Position numbers and translations under genes: made by a program. Positions 11,636 through 23,377 of a stretch of DNA of 64,000 bases are shown here, piece by piece (the first letter of the stretch is position 1; each line of letters begins with the position of its first letter). The stretch is from positions 806,001-870,000 of the forward strand of contig NW_027480569.1 of the NCBI RefSeq assembly GCF_051401765.1, written 5' to 3'. The stretch comes from Calliopsis andreniformis (Eukaryota; Arthropoda; Insecta; Hymenoptera; Andrenidae). A model generated the notes under the pieces. The model had not been told where the DNA came from and ran no database searches. It saw only the letters and a program-made list of their open reading frames with translations.

Positions 11636-12715
11636 AGAATTGAGAATTGAGGATGAGGACTGAGGGTTGTGGATTGAGGTTTGAGGAATGAGGATTGAGG
11701 ATTGAGGATTGAGTATTGAGGATTGAGGATTGAGGATTGAGGATTGAGTATTGAAGATTGAGTATTGATGACTGAGGATTGAGGATTGAGGATTGAGGAT
11801 TGAGGATTGAGGATTGAGGATTGAGGATTGAGGATTGAGGATTGAAAATTGAGTATCGGGGACTCAAGAATGAGGATTGACGATTGAGGATTTAGGACGG
11901 AGGATGAGGGCTGAGGGTTGAGGATTGAGGTTTGAGTATTGAATCCTGAGAATTCAGGATATTCTATTGAGTGTTGAGAACTGAGGATTGATGGTTGAGT
12001 ATTGAGGATTGAAGATTGAGGATTGAGGAATGAGTATTGAAGGTTGAGGATTGATGATTGAGGATTGAGGATTGGGGATTGAGGATTGAGTATTGAGTAT
12101 TGAAGATTGAGGATTGATGATTGAGTATTGAGGATTGAGGATTGAGGATTGAGGATTGAGGATTGAGGATTGAGGATTGAAGATTGAGAATTGAGAATTG
12201 AGGATGAGGACTGAGGGTTGTGGATTGAGGTTTGAGGAATGAGGATTGAGGATTGAGGATTGAGTATTGAGGATTGAGGATTGAGGATTGAGGATTGAGT
12301 ATTGAAGATTGAGTATTGATGACTGAGGATTGAGGATTGAGGATTGACGACTGAGGATTGAGGATTGAGGATTGAGGATTGAAAATTGAGTATCGGGGAC
12401 TCAAGAATGAGGATTGACGATTGAGCATTTAGGACGGAGGATGAGGGCTGAGGGTTGAGGATTGAGGTTTGAGTATTGAATCCTGAGAATTCAGGATATT
12501 CTATTGAGTGTTGAGAACTGAGGATTGATGGTTGAGTATTGAGGATTGAAGATTGAGGATTGAGGAATGAGTATTGAAGGTTGAGGATTGATGAGTGAGG
12601 ATTGAGGATTGGGGATTGAGGATTGAGTATTGAGTATTGAAGATTGAGGATTGATGATTGAGTATTGAGGATTGAGGATTGAGGATTGAGGATTGAGGAT
12701 TGAGGATTGAGGATT
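11636..12715. repeat. Direct duplication of about 540 bp carrying landmark A
   Basis: Two successive copies, starting at 11636 and 12186, share the same order of modules: GAGAATT-GAGAATT, a GAGGGTTGTGG unit, GAAAATT-GAGTATC, then landmark A (11941 and 12478). The offset is 551 bp at the left end and 537 bp after a stretch where copy 2 has two heptads fewer. The left copy contains the longest pure consensus run I counted, ten units at 11774-11843; copy 2 has a GACGACT interruption and fewer units in the same place. This shows unit-number change inside a HOR. Confidence 0.8.
11941..11974. repeat. Landmark A (first of 13 copies): hairpin plus GATATTCTATTGAG
   Basis: The copy contains a perfect 7-bp inverted repeat with a 4-base spacer, ATCCTGA-GAAT-TCAGGAT (11943-11960), followed by ATTCTATTGAG. 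The heptad phase is kept, but the GAATCCT unit has four changes from consensus and resembles the unit read on the opposite strand. An EcoRI-type GAATTC lies at the centre. Copies start at 11941, 12478, 15056, 16161, 17970, 19410, 21254, 24633, 25731, 28317, 31704 (broken), 43038 and 48019. None lies in family 2. I cannot assign a function. Confidence 0.85.
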
Positions 12716-13799
12716 GAAGATTGAGGATTGGGGATTGAGGAGTGACGATTGAGGATTGAGAATTGAGGATTGAGAGTTGACGATTGATGATTCAAGATTG
12801 AGTATTGAGGATTGTAGAATGAGGATTGAGGATTGAGGATTGAGGATTGAGGATTGAGGATTGAAGGTTTAGTATTTAGGATTGAAGATAGAGGATTGAG
12901 AATTGAGGATTGAGGATTGAGGATTGAAGATTGAGGATTGGGTAGTGAGGATTGAAGAATGAGGATTGAGGATTGAGGATTGAAGATTGAGTGTTGAGGA
13001 TTGAAGATTGAGTATTGAGGATAGAAGACGGACGATTGAGGATTGAGGATTGGGGATTGAGGATCGACGATTGAGGATTGAAGATTTAGTATTGAGGACT
13101 GAAAGTAGAGGATTGAGAATTGAGGATTGAGGATTGAGGATTGAAGATTGAGTATTGGGTATTGAGGATTCAAGAATGAGGATTGAGGATTGCGGAATGA
13201 GGATTGAGGATAGAAGATTGAGTATTGAGGATTGAAGACTGACGATTGAGTATTGAGAATTGAGGACTGAGGATTGAGGATTGAGGATTGAGGGTTGAGA
13301 ATTGATGATTGAGGATTGAAGATTGAGTATTGAGGATTGAAGGTTAAGGATTGAGGATTGAGGATTGAGGATTGACGATGAGGGCAGAGGGTTGAGGATT
13401 GAGGTTTGAGGACTGAGGACTGAGGATTGAGGATTGAGAATTGAGTATTGAGGATTGAGGATTGAGAATTGAAGATTTAGTATTTAGGATTGAAGATAGA
13501 GGATTGAGTATTGAGGATTGAGGATTGAGGATTGAAGATTGAGGATTGGGTAGTGAGGATTGAAGAATGAGGATTGAGGATTGAGGATTGAGGATTGAGT
13601 GTTGAGGATTGAAGATTGAGTATTGAGGATAGAAGACGGACGATTCAGGATTGAGGATTGAGGATTGAGGATCGAGGATTGAGGATTGAAGATTTAGTAT
13701 TGAGGACTGAAGGTAGAGGATTGAGAATTGAGGATTGAGGATTGAGGATTGAAGATTGAGTATTGGGTATTGAGGATTCAAGAATGAGGATTGAGGATT
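12716..13799. repeat. Family 1 array between named duplications
   Basis: This is heptad array with family 1 modules but no landmark A or B. It carries the GAGAGTTGACGATTGATG module (near 12.77 kb, also seen near 7.74, 10.54 and 48.31 kb) and the GATTTAGTATTTAGG module (near 12.87 and 13.48 kb). I see no gene or non-repeat sequence. Confidence 0.7.
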
Positions 13800-16440
13800 G
13801 AGGATTGAGGATTGAGGATAGAGGATTGAGTGTTGAGGATTGAAGATTGAGTATTGAGGATAGAAGACTGACGATTGAGGATTGAGGATTGAGTGTTGAA
13901 GATTGAGGACTGATGATTGAGGAATGAGGATTGAGGATTGAGGATTGAGGATTGAGTATTGAAGATTGAGGATTGATGATTGAGGACTGAGGATTGAGTG
14001 TTGAGTGATGAGAATTGATGTTTGTGGATAGAGGTTTGAAGATTGCAGATTGAGTATTGACTATTGAAAACTTTGAATTGAGGATATTCTATTGAGGATT
14101 GAGGATTGACAACAGATTGTTGAGGACTGAGTGCCGAAGATTGAGGATTCAGGATTGAGGATTCAGAATTGAGGTTTGAGGACTGAGGATTGAGGATTGA
14201 AGATTGAGTATTGAGGATTGAAGATTGAGGATTGAGAATTGAGGATTCAGTATTGAGGGTGAGGGCTGAGGGTTGATGATTGAGGTTTGAGGACTGAGGA
14301 CTGAGGATTGAGGATTGAGAATTGAGGATTGAGGATTGAGGATTGAAGATTGAGGATTGGGTATTGAGGATTGAAGAATGAGGATTGAGGATTGAGGATT
14401 GAGGATTGAGGAATGAAAATTGCGGGTTGAGGGTTGAGGATTGAGGATTGAAGAATGAGTACTGACGATTGAAGATTGAGGATTGAGGATTGAGTACTGA
14501 GGACTGAAGATTGACGATTGAGGATTGAGGATTGAGGATTGAAGATTGAGTATTGAGGATTGAAGATTGAGGATTGAGGATTGAACATTGAGGACTGAGG
14601 ATTGAGGATTGAGAATTGAGAACTGATAATGAGGACTGAGGGTTGAAGATTGAGGATAGAGGATTGAGGATTGAGGATTGAGTATTGAAGATTGAGGACT
14701 GATGACTGAGTATTGAGGATTGAGGATTGAAAATTGATTATTAAGGATTGAAGATTGAGGATTGAGGATTGAGGATTGAGAATTGAGAATTGAGGATGAG
14801 GACTGAGGGTTGTGGATTGAGGTTTGAGGTATGAGGATTGAGGATTGAGGATTGAGTATTGAGGATTGAGGATTGAGGATTGAGGATTGAGTATTGAAGA
14901 TTGAGTTTTGATGACTGAGGATTGAGGATTGAGGATTGAGGATTGAGGATTGAGGATTGAAAATTGAGTATCGGGGCCTCAAGAATGAGGATTGACGATT
15001 GAGGATTGAGGACGGAGGATGAGGGCTGAGGGTTGAGGATTGTGGTTTGAGTATTGAATCCTGAGAATTCAGGATATTCTATTGAGCGTTGAGAACTGAG
15101 GATTGATGGTTGAGTATTGAGGATTGAAGATTGAGGATTGAGGAATGAGTATTGAAGGTTGAGGATTGATGATTGAGGATTGAGGATTGGGGATTGAGGA
15201 TTGAGTATTGAGTATTGAAGATTGAGGATTGATGATTGAGGATTGAGGATTGAGGATTGAAGATTGAGGATTGAAGATTGAGGATTGAGGATCGAAGATT
15301 GAGGATTGGGGATTGAGTATTGAAGATTGAGGATTGATGATTGGGGACTGAGGATTGAGGATTGGGGATAGAGGATTGAGGGTTAAGGTTTGAGGACTGA
15401 GGACTGAGGATTGTGGATTGAGGATTGAGGATTGAAGATTCAGTATTGAGGATTGAATATTGGGAATTGAGGATTGAGGATTGAACATTGAGGACTGAGT
15501 GTTGAGTGTTGAGTGATCAGAATTGATGTTTGTGGATAGAGGTTTGAAGATTGCAGATTGAGTATTGAGTATTGAAAACATTGAATTGAGGATATTCTAT
15601 TGAGGATTGAGGATTGACAACAGATTGTTGAGGACTGAGGGCCGAAGATTGAGGATTCAGGATTGAGGATTCAGAATTGAGGTTTGAGGACTGAGGATTG
15701 AGGATTGAGGATTGAAGATTGAGTCTTGAGGATTGAGGATTGAGGATTGGGGATTGAGGATTGAGTATTGAGTATTGAGGATTGATGACTGAGGATTGAG
15801 GACTGATGACTGAGGATTGAGGATTGAGAATTGTTGATTGAGGATTGAGGATTGAAGATTGAGGATTGGGTATTGAGGATTGAAGAATGAGGGTCGAGGA
15901 TTGAGGATTGAGTATTGAGGATTGAGGATTGAAGATTCAGGTTTGGGTACTGAGGATAGAAGAATGAGGATTGAAGAATGAGTATTGACGATTGGAGATT
16001 GAGGATTGAGGATTGAGTATTGAGGACTGAAGATAGACGATTGAGGATTGAGGATTGAGGATTGAAAATTGAGTATCGGGGATTCAAGAATGAGGATTGA
16101 GGATTGAGGATTGAGGACGGAGGATGAGGGCTGAGGGTTGAGGATTGAGGTTTGAGTATTGAATCCTGAGAATTCAGGATATTCTATTGAGTGTTGAGAA
16201 CTGAGGATTGATGGTCGAGTATTGAGGATTGAAGATTGAGGATTGAGGAATGAGTATTGAAGGTTGAGGATTGATGATTGAGGATTGAGGATTGGGGATT
16301 GAGGATTGAGTATTGAGTATTGAAGATTGAGGATTGATGATTGAGGATTGAGGATTGAGGATTGAGGATTGAGTGTTGAGGATTGAAGATTGAGTATTGA
16401 GGATAGAAGACGGACGATTGAGGATTGAGTATTGAGGATT
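13800..16440. repeat. 2.6-kb HOR block, copy 1 (recurs at 23.4-26.0 kb)
   Basis: This block matches 23378-26010 at an offset of 9,577 bp, falling to 9,570 bp after one heptad is missing near 25.28 kb. Landmarks B (about 14.08 and 15.59 kb) and A (15056 and 16161) recur at the same relative positions. To the left the two places differ by two heptads. To the right they part at 16441 and 26011, where one continues GAGGATCGAGG and the other jumps to GATGGTCGAGT. The agreement over 2.6 kb, including rare substitutions, shows common descent by duplication. Confidence 0.88.
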
Positions 16441-18853
16441 GAGGATCGAGGATTGAGGATTGAAGATTTAGTATTGAGGACTGAAGGTAGAGGATTGAGA
16501 ATTGAGGATTGAGGATTGAGGATTGAAGATTGAGTATTGGGTATTGAGGATTCAAGAATGAGGATTGAGGATTGAAGATTGAGGATTGAGGATAGAAGAT
16601 TGAGTATTGAGGATTGAAGACTTGCGATTGAGTATTGAGAATTGAGGACTGAGGATTGAGGATTGAGGATTGAGGGTTGAGAATTGATGATTGAGGATTG
16701 AAGCTTGAGTATTGAGGATTGAAGGTTAAGGATTGAGGATTGAGGATTGAGGATTGACGATGAGGGCTGAGGGTTGAGGATTGAGGTTTGAGGACTGAGG
16801 ACTGAGGATTGAGGATTGAGAATTGGGGATTGAGGATTGAGGATTGAAGATTGAGTATTGAGGATTGAGGATTGAGGATTGAATATTGAGTATTGACGAT
16901 TGAGGATGGGGGCTGACGGTTCAGGATTGAGGTTTGAGTACTGAGGACTGAGGATAGAGCATTGAGAAATGAGGATTGAGGATTGAGGATTGAAGATTGA
17001 GTATTGGGTATTGAGGATCGAAGAATGAGGATTGAGGATTGAGGTTTGAGGATTGAGGATTGAAGATTGAGTATTGAGGATTGAAGACTGACGAGTGAGG
17101 ATTGAAGATTGAGGATTGGGTATTGAGGATTGAAGAATGAGGATTGAGGATTGAGGATAGAGGATTGAGTGTTGAGGATTGAAGATTGAGTACTGAGGAT
17201 AGAAGACTGACGGTTGAGGATTGAGGATTGAAGATTGAGTATTGAGGATTGAAGACTGACGATTGAGGATTGAGGATTGAGGACTAAGGATTGAGGATTG
17301 AGGATTGAAGATTGAGGATTGGGTATTGAGGGTTGAAGAATGAGGATTGAGGATTGAGGATAGAGGATTGAGTGTTGAGGATTGAAGATTGAGTATTGAG
17401 GATAGAAGACTGACGATTGAGGATTGAGGATTGAGTGTTGAAGATTGAGGACTGATGATTGAGGAATGAGGATTGAGGATTGAGGATTGAGGATTGAATA
17501 TTGAAGATTGAGGATTGATGATTGAGGACTGAGGATTGAGTGTTGAGTGATGAGAATTGATGTTTGTGGATATAGGTTTGAAGATTGCAGATTGAGTATT
17601 GACTATTGAAAACTTTGAATTGAGGATATTCTATTGAGGATTGAGGATTGACAACAGATTGTTGAGGACTGAGGTCTGAAGATTGAGGATTCAGGATTGA
17701 GGATTCAGAATTGAGGTTTGAGGACTAAGGATTGAGGATTGAAGATTGAGGATTGAGGATTGAGGATTGAGAATTGAGAATTGAGGATGAGGACTGAAGG
17801 TTGTGGATTGAGGTTTGAGGAATGAGGATTGAGGATTGAGGATTGAGGATTGAGGATTGAGGATTGAGGATTGAAAATTGAGTATCGGGGACTCAAGAAT
17901 GAGGATTGACGATTGAGGATTGAGGACGGAGGATGAGGGCTGAGGGTTGAGGATTGAGGTCTGAGTATTGAATCCTGAGAATTCAGGATATTCTATTGAG
18001 TGTTGAGAACTGAGGATTGATGCTTGAGTATTGAGGATTGAAGATTGAGGATTGAGGATTGAGTGTTGAGGATTGAAGATTGAGTATTGAGGATAGAAGA
18101 CGGACGATTGAGGATTGAGGATCGAGGATTGAGGATCGAGGATTGAGGATTGAAGATTTAGTATTGAGGACTGAAGGTAGAGGATTGAGAATTGAGGATT
18201 GAGGATTGAGGATTGAAGATTGAGTATTGGGTATTGAGGATTCAAGAATGAGGATTGAGGATTGAGGATTGAGGGTTGAGGATAGAAGATTGAGTATTGA
18301 GGATTGAAGACTGACGATTGAGTATTGAGAATTGAGGACTGAGGATTGAGGATTGAGGATTGAGGGTTGAGAATTGATGATTGAGGATTGAAGATTGAGT
18401 ATTGAGGATTGAAGGTTAAGGATTGAGGATTGAGGATTGAGGATTGACGATGAGGGCTGAGGGTTGATGATTGAGGTTTAAGGCCTGAGGACTGAGGATT
18501 GAGGATTGAGAATTGGGGATTGAGGATTGAGGAATGAAGATTGAGGACTGGGTATCGAGGATTGAAGAATGAGGGTTGAGGATTGAGGATTGAGGATTGA
18601 GGATTGAGGATTGAAGATTCAGGTTTGGGTACTGAGGATTGAAGAATGAGGATTGAGGATTGAGGATTGAGGATTGAGGATTGAAGATTGAGTATTGAGG
18701 ATTGAAGATTGACGATTGAGGATTGCGAATTGAGGATTGAGGATTGAACATTGAGGACTGAGTGTTGAGTGTTGAGTGATGAGAATTGATGTTTGTGGAT
18801 AGAGGTTTGAAGATTGCAGATTGATTATTGAGCATTGAAAACATTGAATAGAG
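15591..18853. repeat. 3.26-kb tandem HOR unit, copy 1
   Basis: Measured from landmark B to landmark B, this unit is followed directly by a second copy at 18854-22137. Internal markers keep their order. The offset runs 3,263, 3,256, 3,249 and then 3,284 bp along the copy: three single heptad steps, then a 35-bp step near 17.1 kb where this copy lacks five heptads. It contains landmark A at 16161 and 17970 and landmark B at about 17.62 kb. It overlaps the 2.6-kb block that recurs at 23.4 kb, so different HOR relationships are superimposed. Confidence 0.85.
17750..18711. repeat. About 0.96-kb block also present at 21.03 and 28.10 kb
   Basis: This segment recurs inside the tandem partner (21034-21995) and again at about 28100-29058 (offset 10,347 from here, 7,063 from the tandem partner). 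Rare shared states include GAAGGTTGTGG instead of the usual GAGGGTTGTGG, GAGGTCTGAGT before landmark A, and the GAGGATC pair near 18.12 kb. Similarity ends near 29058, where that copy continues GAGGATAGAGG. Confidence 0.82.
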
Positions 18854-21800
18854 GATATTCTATTGAGGATTGAGGATTGACAACAGATTGTTGAGGACTC
18901 AGGGCCGAAGATTGAGGATTCAGGATTGAGGATTCAGAATTGAGGTTTGAGGACTGAGGATTGAGGATTGAAGATTGAGTATTGAGGATTGAGGATTGAG
19001 GATTGGGGATTGAGGATTGAGTATTGAGTATTGAGGATTGATGACTGAGGATTGAGGACTGATGACTGAGGATTGAGGATTGAGAATTGTTGATTGAGGA
19101 TTGAGGATTGAAGATTGAGGATTGGGTATTGAGGATTGAAGAATGAGGGTTGAGGATTGAGGATTGAGTATTGAGGATTGAGGATTGAAGATTCAGGTTT
19201 GGGTACTGAGGATAGAAGAATGAGGATTGAAGAATGAGTATTGACGATTGAAGATTGAGGATTGAGGATTGAGTATTGAGGACTGAAGATAGACGATTGA
19301 GGATTGAGGATTGAGGATTGAAAATTGAGTATCGGGGACTCAAGAATGAGGATTGAGGATTGAGGACGGAGGATGAGGGCTGAGGGTTGAGGATTGAGGT
19401 TTGAGTATTGAATCCTGAGAATTCAGGATATTCTATTGAGTGTTGAGAACTGAGGATTGATGGTCGAGTATTGAGGATTGAAGATTGAGGATTGAGGAAT
19501 GAGTATTGAAGGTTGAGGATTGATGATTGAGGATTGAGGATTGGGGATTGAGGATTGAGTATTGAGTATTGAAGATTGAGGATTGATGATTGAGGATTGA
19601 GGATTGAGGATTGAGGATTGAGTGTTGAGGATTGAAGATTGAGTATTGAGGATAGAAGACGGACGATTGAGGATTGAGTATTGAGGATTGAGGATCGAGG
19701 ATTGAGGATTGAAGATTTAGTATTGAGGACTGAAGGTAGAGGATTGAGAATTGAGGATTGAGGATTGAGGATTGAAGATTGAGTATTGGGTATTGAGGAT
19801 TCAAGAATGAGGATTGAGGATTGAAGATTGAGGATTGAGGATAGAAGATTGAGTATTGAGGATTGAAGACTGACGATTGAGTATTGAGAATTGAGGACTG
19901 AGGATTGAGGATTGAGGATTGAGGGTTGAGAATTGATGATTGAGGATTGAAGCTTGAGTATTGAGGATTGAAGGTTAAGGATTGAGGATTGAGGATTGAG
20001 GATTGACGATGAGGGCTGAGGGTTGAGGATTGAGGTTTGAGGACTGAGGACTGAGGATTGAGGATTGAGAATTGGGGATTGAGGATTGAGGATTGAAGAT
20101 TGAGTATTGAGGATTGAGGATTGAGGATTGAATATTGAGTATTGACGATTGAGGATGGGTGCTGACGGTTCAGGATTGAGGTTTGAGTACTGAGGACTGA
20201 GGATAGAGCATTGAGAAATGAGGATTGAGGATTGAGGATTGAAGATTGAGTATTGGGTATTGAGGATCGAAGAATGAGGATTGAGGATTGAGGTTTGAGG
20301 ATTGAGGATTGAAGATTGAGTATTGAGGATTGAAGACTGACGAGTGAGGATTGAGGATTGAGGACTGAGGATTGAGGATTGAGGATTGAAGATTGAGGAT
20401 TGGGTATTGAGGATTGAAGAATGAGGATTGAGGATTGAGGATAGAGGATTGAGTGTTGAGGATTGAAGATTGAGTACTGAGGATAGAAGACTGACGGTTG
20501 AGGATTGAGGATTGAAGATTGAGTATTGAGGATTGAAGACTGACGATTGAGGATTGAGGACTGAGGACTAAGGATTGAGGATTGAGGATTGAAGATTGAG
20601 GATTGGGTATTGAGGGTTGAAGAATGAGGATTGAGGATTGAGGATAGAGGATTGAGTGTTGAGGATTGAAGATTGAGTATTGAGGATAGAAGACTGACGA
20701 TTGAGGATTGAGGATTGAGTGTTGAAGATTGAGGACTGATGATTGAGGAATGAGGATTGAGGATTGAGGATTGAGGATTGAATATTGAAGATTGAGGATT
20801 GATGATTGAGGACTGAGGATTGAGTGTTGAGTGATGAGAATTGATGTTTGTGGATATAGGTTTGAAGATTGCAGATTGAGTATTGACTATTGAAAACTTT
20901 GAATTGAGGATATTCTATTGAGGATTGAGGATTGACAACAGATTGTTGAGGACTGAGGTCTGAAGATTGAGGATTCAGGATTGAGGATTCAGAATTGAGG
21001 TTTGAGGACTAAGGATTGAGGATTGAAGATTGAGGATTGAGGATTGAGGATTGAGAATTGAGAATTGAGGATGAGGACTGAAGGTTGTGGATTGAGGTTT
21101 GAGGAATGAGGATTGAGGATTGAGGATTGAGGATTGAGGATTGAGGATTGAGGATTGAAAATTGAGTATCGGGGACTCAAGAATGAGGATTGACGATTGA
21201 GGATTGAGGACGGAGGATGAGGGCTGAGTGTTGAGGATTGAGGTCTGAGTATTGAATCCTGAGAATTCAGGATATTCTATTGAGTGTTGAGAACTGAGGA
21301 TTGATGCTTGAGTATTGAGGATTGAAGATTGAGGATTGAGGATTGAGTGTTGAGGATTGAAGATTGAGTATTGAGGATAGAAGACGGACGATTGAGGATT
21401 GAGGATCGAGGATTGAGGATCGAGGATTGAGGATTGAAGATTTAGTATTGAGGACTGAAGGTAGAGGATTGAGAATTGAGGATTGAGGATTGAGGATTGA
21501 AGATTGAGTATTGGGTATTGAGGATTCAAGAATGAGGATTGAGGATTGAGGATTGAGGGTTGAGGATAGAAGATTGAGTATTGAGGATTGAAGACTGACG
21601 ATTGAGTATTGAGAATTGAGGACTGAGGATTGAGGATTGAGGATTGAGGGTTGAGAATTGATGATTGAGGATTGAAGATTGAGTATTGAGGATTGAAGGT
21701 TAAGGATTGAGGATTGAGGATTGAGGATTGACGATGAGGGCTGAGGGTTGATGATTGAGGTTTAAGGCCTGAGGACTGAGGATTGAGGATTGAGAATTGG

Positions 21801-22137
21801 GGATTGAGGATTGAGGAATGAAGATTGAGGACTGGGTATCGAGGATTGAAGAATGAGGGTTGAGGATTGAGGATTGAGGATTGAGGATTGAGGATTGAAG
21901 ATTCAGGTTTGGGTACTGAGGATTGAAGAATGAGGATTGAGGATTGAGGATTGAGGATTGAGGATTGAAGATTGAGTATTGAGGATTGAAGATTGACGAT
22001 TGAGGATTGGGAATTGAGGATTGAGGATTGAACATTGAGGACTGAGTGTTGAGTGTTGAGTGATGAGAATTGATGTTTGTGGATAGAGGTTTGAAGATTG
22101 CAGATTGATTACTGAGCATTGAAAACATTGAATAGAG
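18854..22137. repeat. 3.28-kb tandem HOR unit, copy 2
   Basis: This is the second copy of the unit above, with landmark A at 19410 and 21254 and landmark B at about 20.91 kb, each displaced by 3,249 to 3,284 bp from its partner. From about 22.26 kb the array no longer follows the copy-1 order, so the 3.3-kb periodicity lasts only two units here. Confidence 0.85.
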
Positions 22138-23377
22138 GATATTCTATTGAGGATTGAGGATTGACAACAGATTGTTGAGGACTCAGGGCCGAAGATTGAG
22201 GATTCAGGATTGAGGATTCAGAATTGAGGTTTGAGGACTGAGGATTGAGGATTGAAGATTGAGTATTGAGGATTGAAGATTGAGGATTGTGAATTGAGGA
22301 TTCAGTATTGAGGATGAGGGCTGAGGGTTGAGGATTGAGGTTTGAGGACTGAGGACTGAGGATTGAGGATTGAGAATTGAGGATTGAGGATTGAGGATTG
22401 AAGATTGAGGATTGGGTATTGAGGATTGAAGAATGAGGATTGAGGATTGAGGATTGAGGATTGAGGATTGAGAATTGAGAATTGAGGATGAGGACTGAGG
22501 GTTGTGGATTGAGGTTTGAGGAATGAGGATTGAGGATTGGGAATTGATTATTAAGGATTGAAGATTGAGGATTGAGGATTGAAGGATTGAGGATTGAGAA
22601 TTGAGGATGAGGACTGAGGGATGTGGGTTGAGGTTTGAGGAATGAGGATTGAGGATTGAGGATTGAGTATTGAGGATTGAGGATTGAGAATTGAGGATTG
22701 AGGATTGAGGATTGAAGATTGAGGATTGGGTATTGAGGATTGAAGAAAGAGGATTGAGGATTGAGGATTGAGGATTGAGGAATGAAAATTGAGCGTTGAG
22801 GGTTGAGGATTGAGGATTGAAGAATGAGTATTGACGATTGAAGATTGAGGATTGAGGATTGAGTATTGAGGACTGAAGATTGACGATTGAGGATTGAGGA
22901 TTGAGGATTGAAGATTGAGTATTGAGGATTGAAGGTTGAGGATTGAGGATTGATCATTGAGGACTGAGGATTGAGGACTGAGGACTGAGGATTGAGGATT
23001 GAGAATTGAGAACTGATAATGAGGACTGAGGGTTGAGGATTGAGGATAGAGGATTGAGGATTGAGGATTGAGTATTGAAGATTGAGGATTGATGACTGAG
23101 TATTGAGGATTGAGGATTGAAAATTGATTATTAAGGATTGAAGATTGAGGATTGAGGATTGAGGATTGAGAATTGAGAATTGAGGATGAGGACTGAGGGT
23201 TGTGGATTGAGGTTTGAGGAATGAGGATTGAGGATTGAGGATTGAGGTTTGAGGATTGAGGATTGAAGATTGAGTATCGGGGATTGAAGACAGACGATTG
23301 AGGATTGAGGATTGAGGACTTAGGATTGAGGATTGAGGATTGAAGATTGAGGATTGGGTATTGAGGATTGAAGAATG
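22138..23377. repeat. Family 1 array between HOR copies
   Basis: This is heptad array with the GAGGAT-GAGGGCT module, GATCATT units and a run of GAGAATT pairs. At 22.57-22.60 kb it holds an unusual off-phase unit, GAAGGATTGAGG (8 bp), which I did not notice elsewhere. No gene is present. The order of modules resembles 42.3-42.8 kb more than the neighbouring 3.3-kb units. Confidence 0.65.

Noticed and set aside
11943..11960. Rho-independent terminator at the landmark A hairpin
   Set aside because: There is no T-tract after the stem on either strand and no gene ends nearby.
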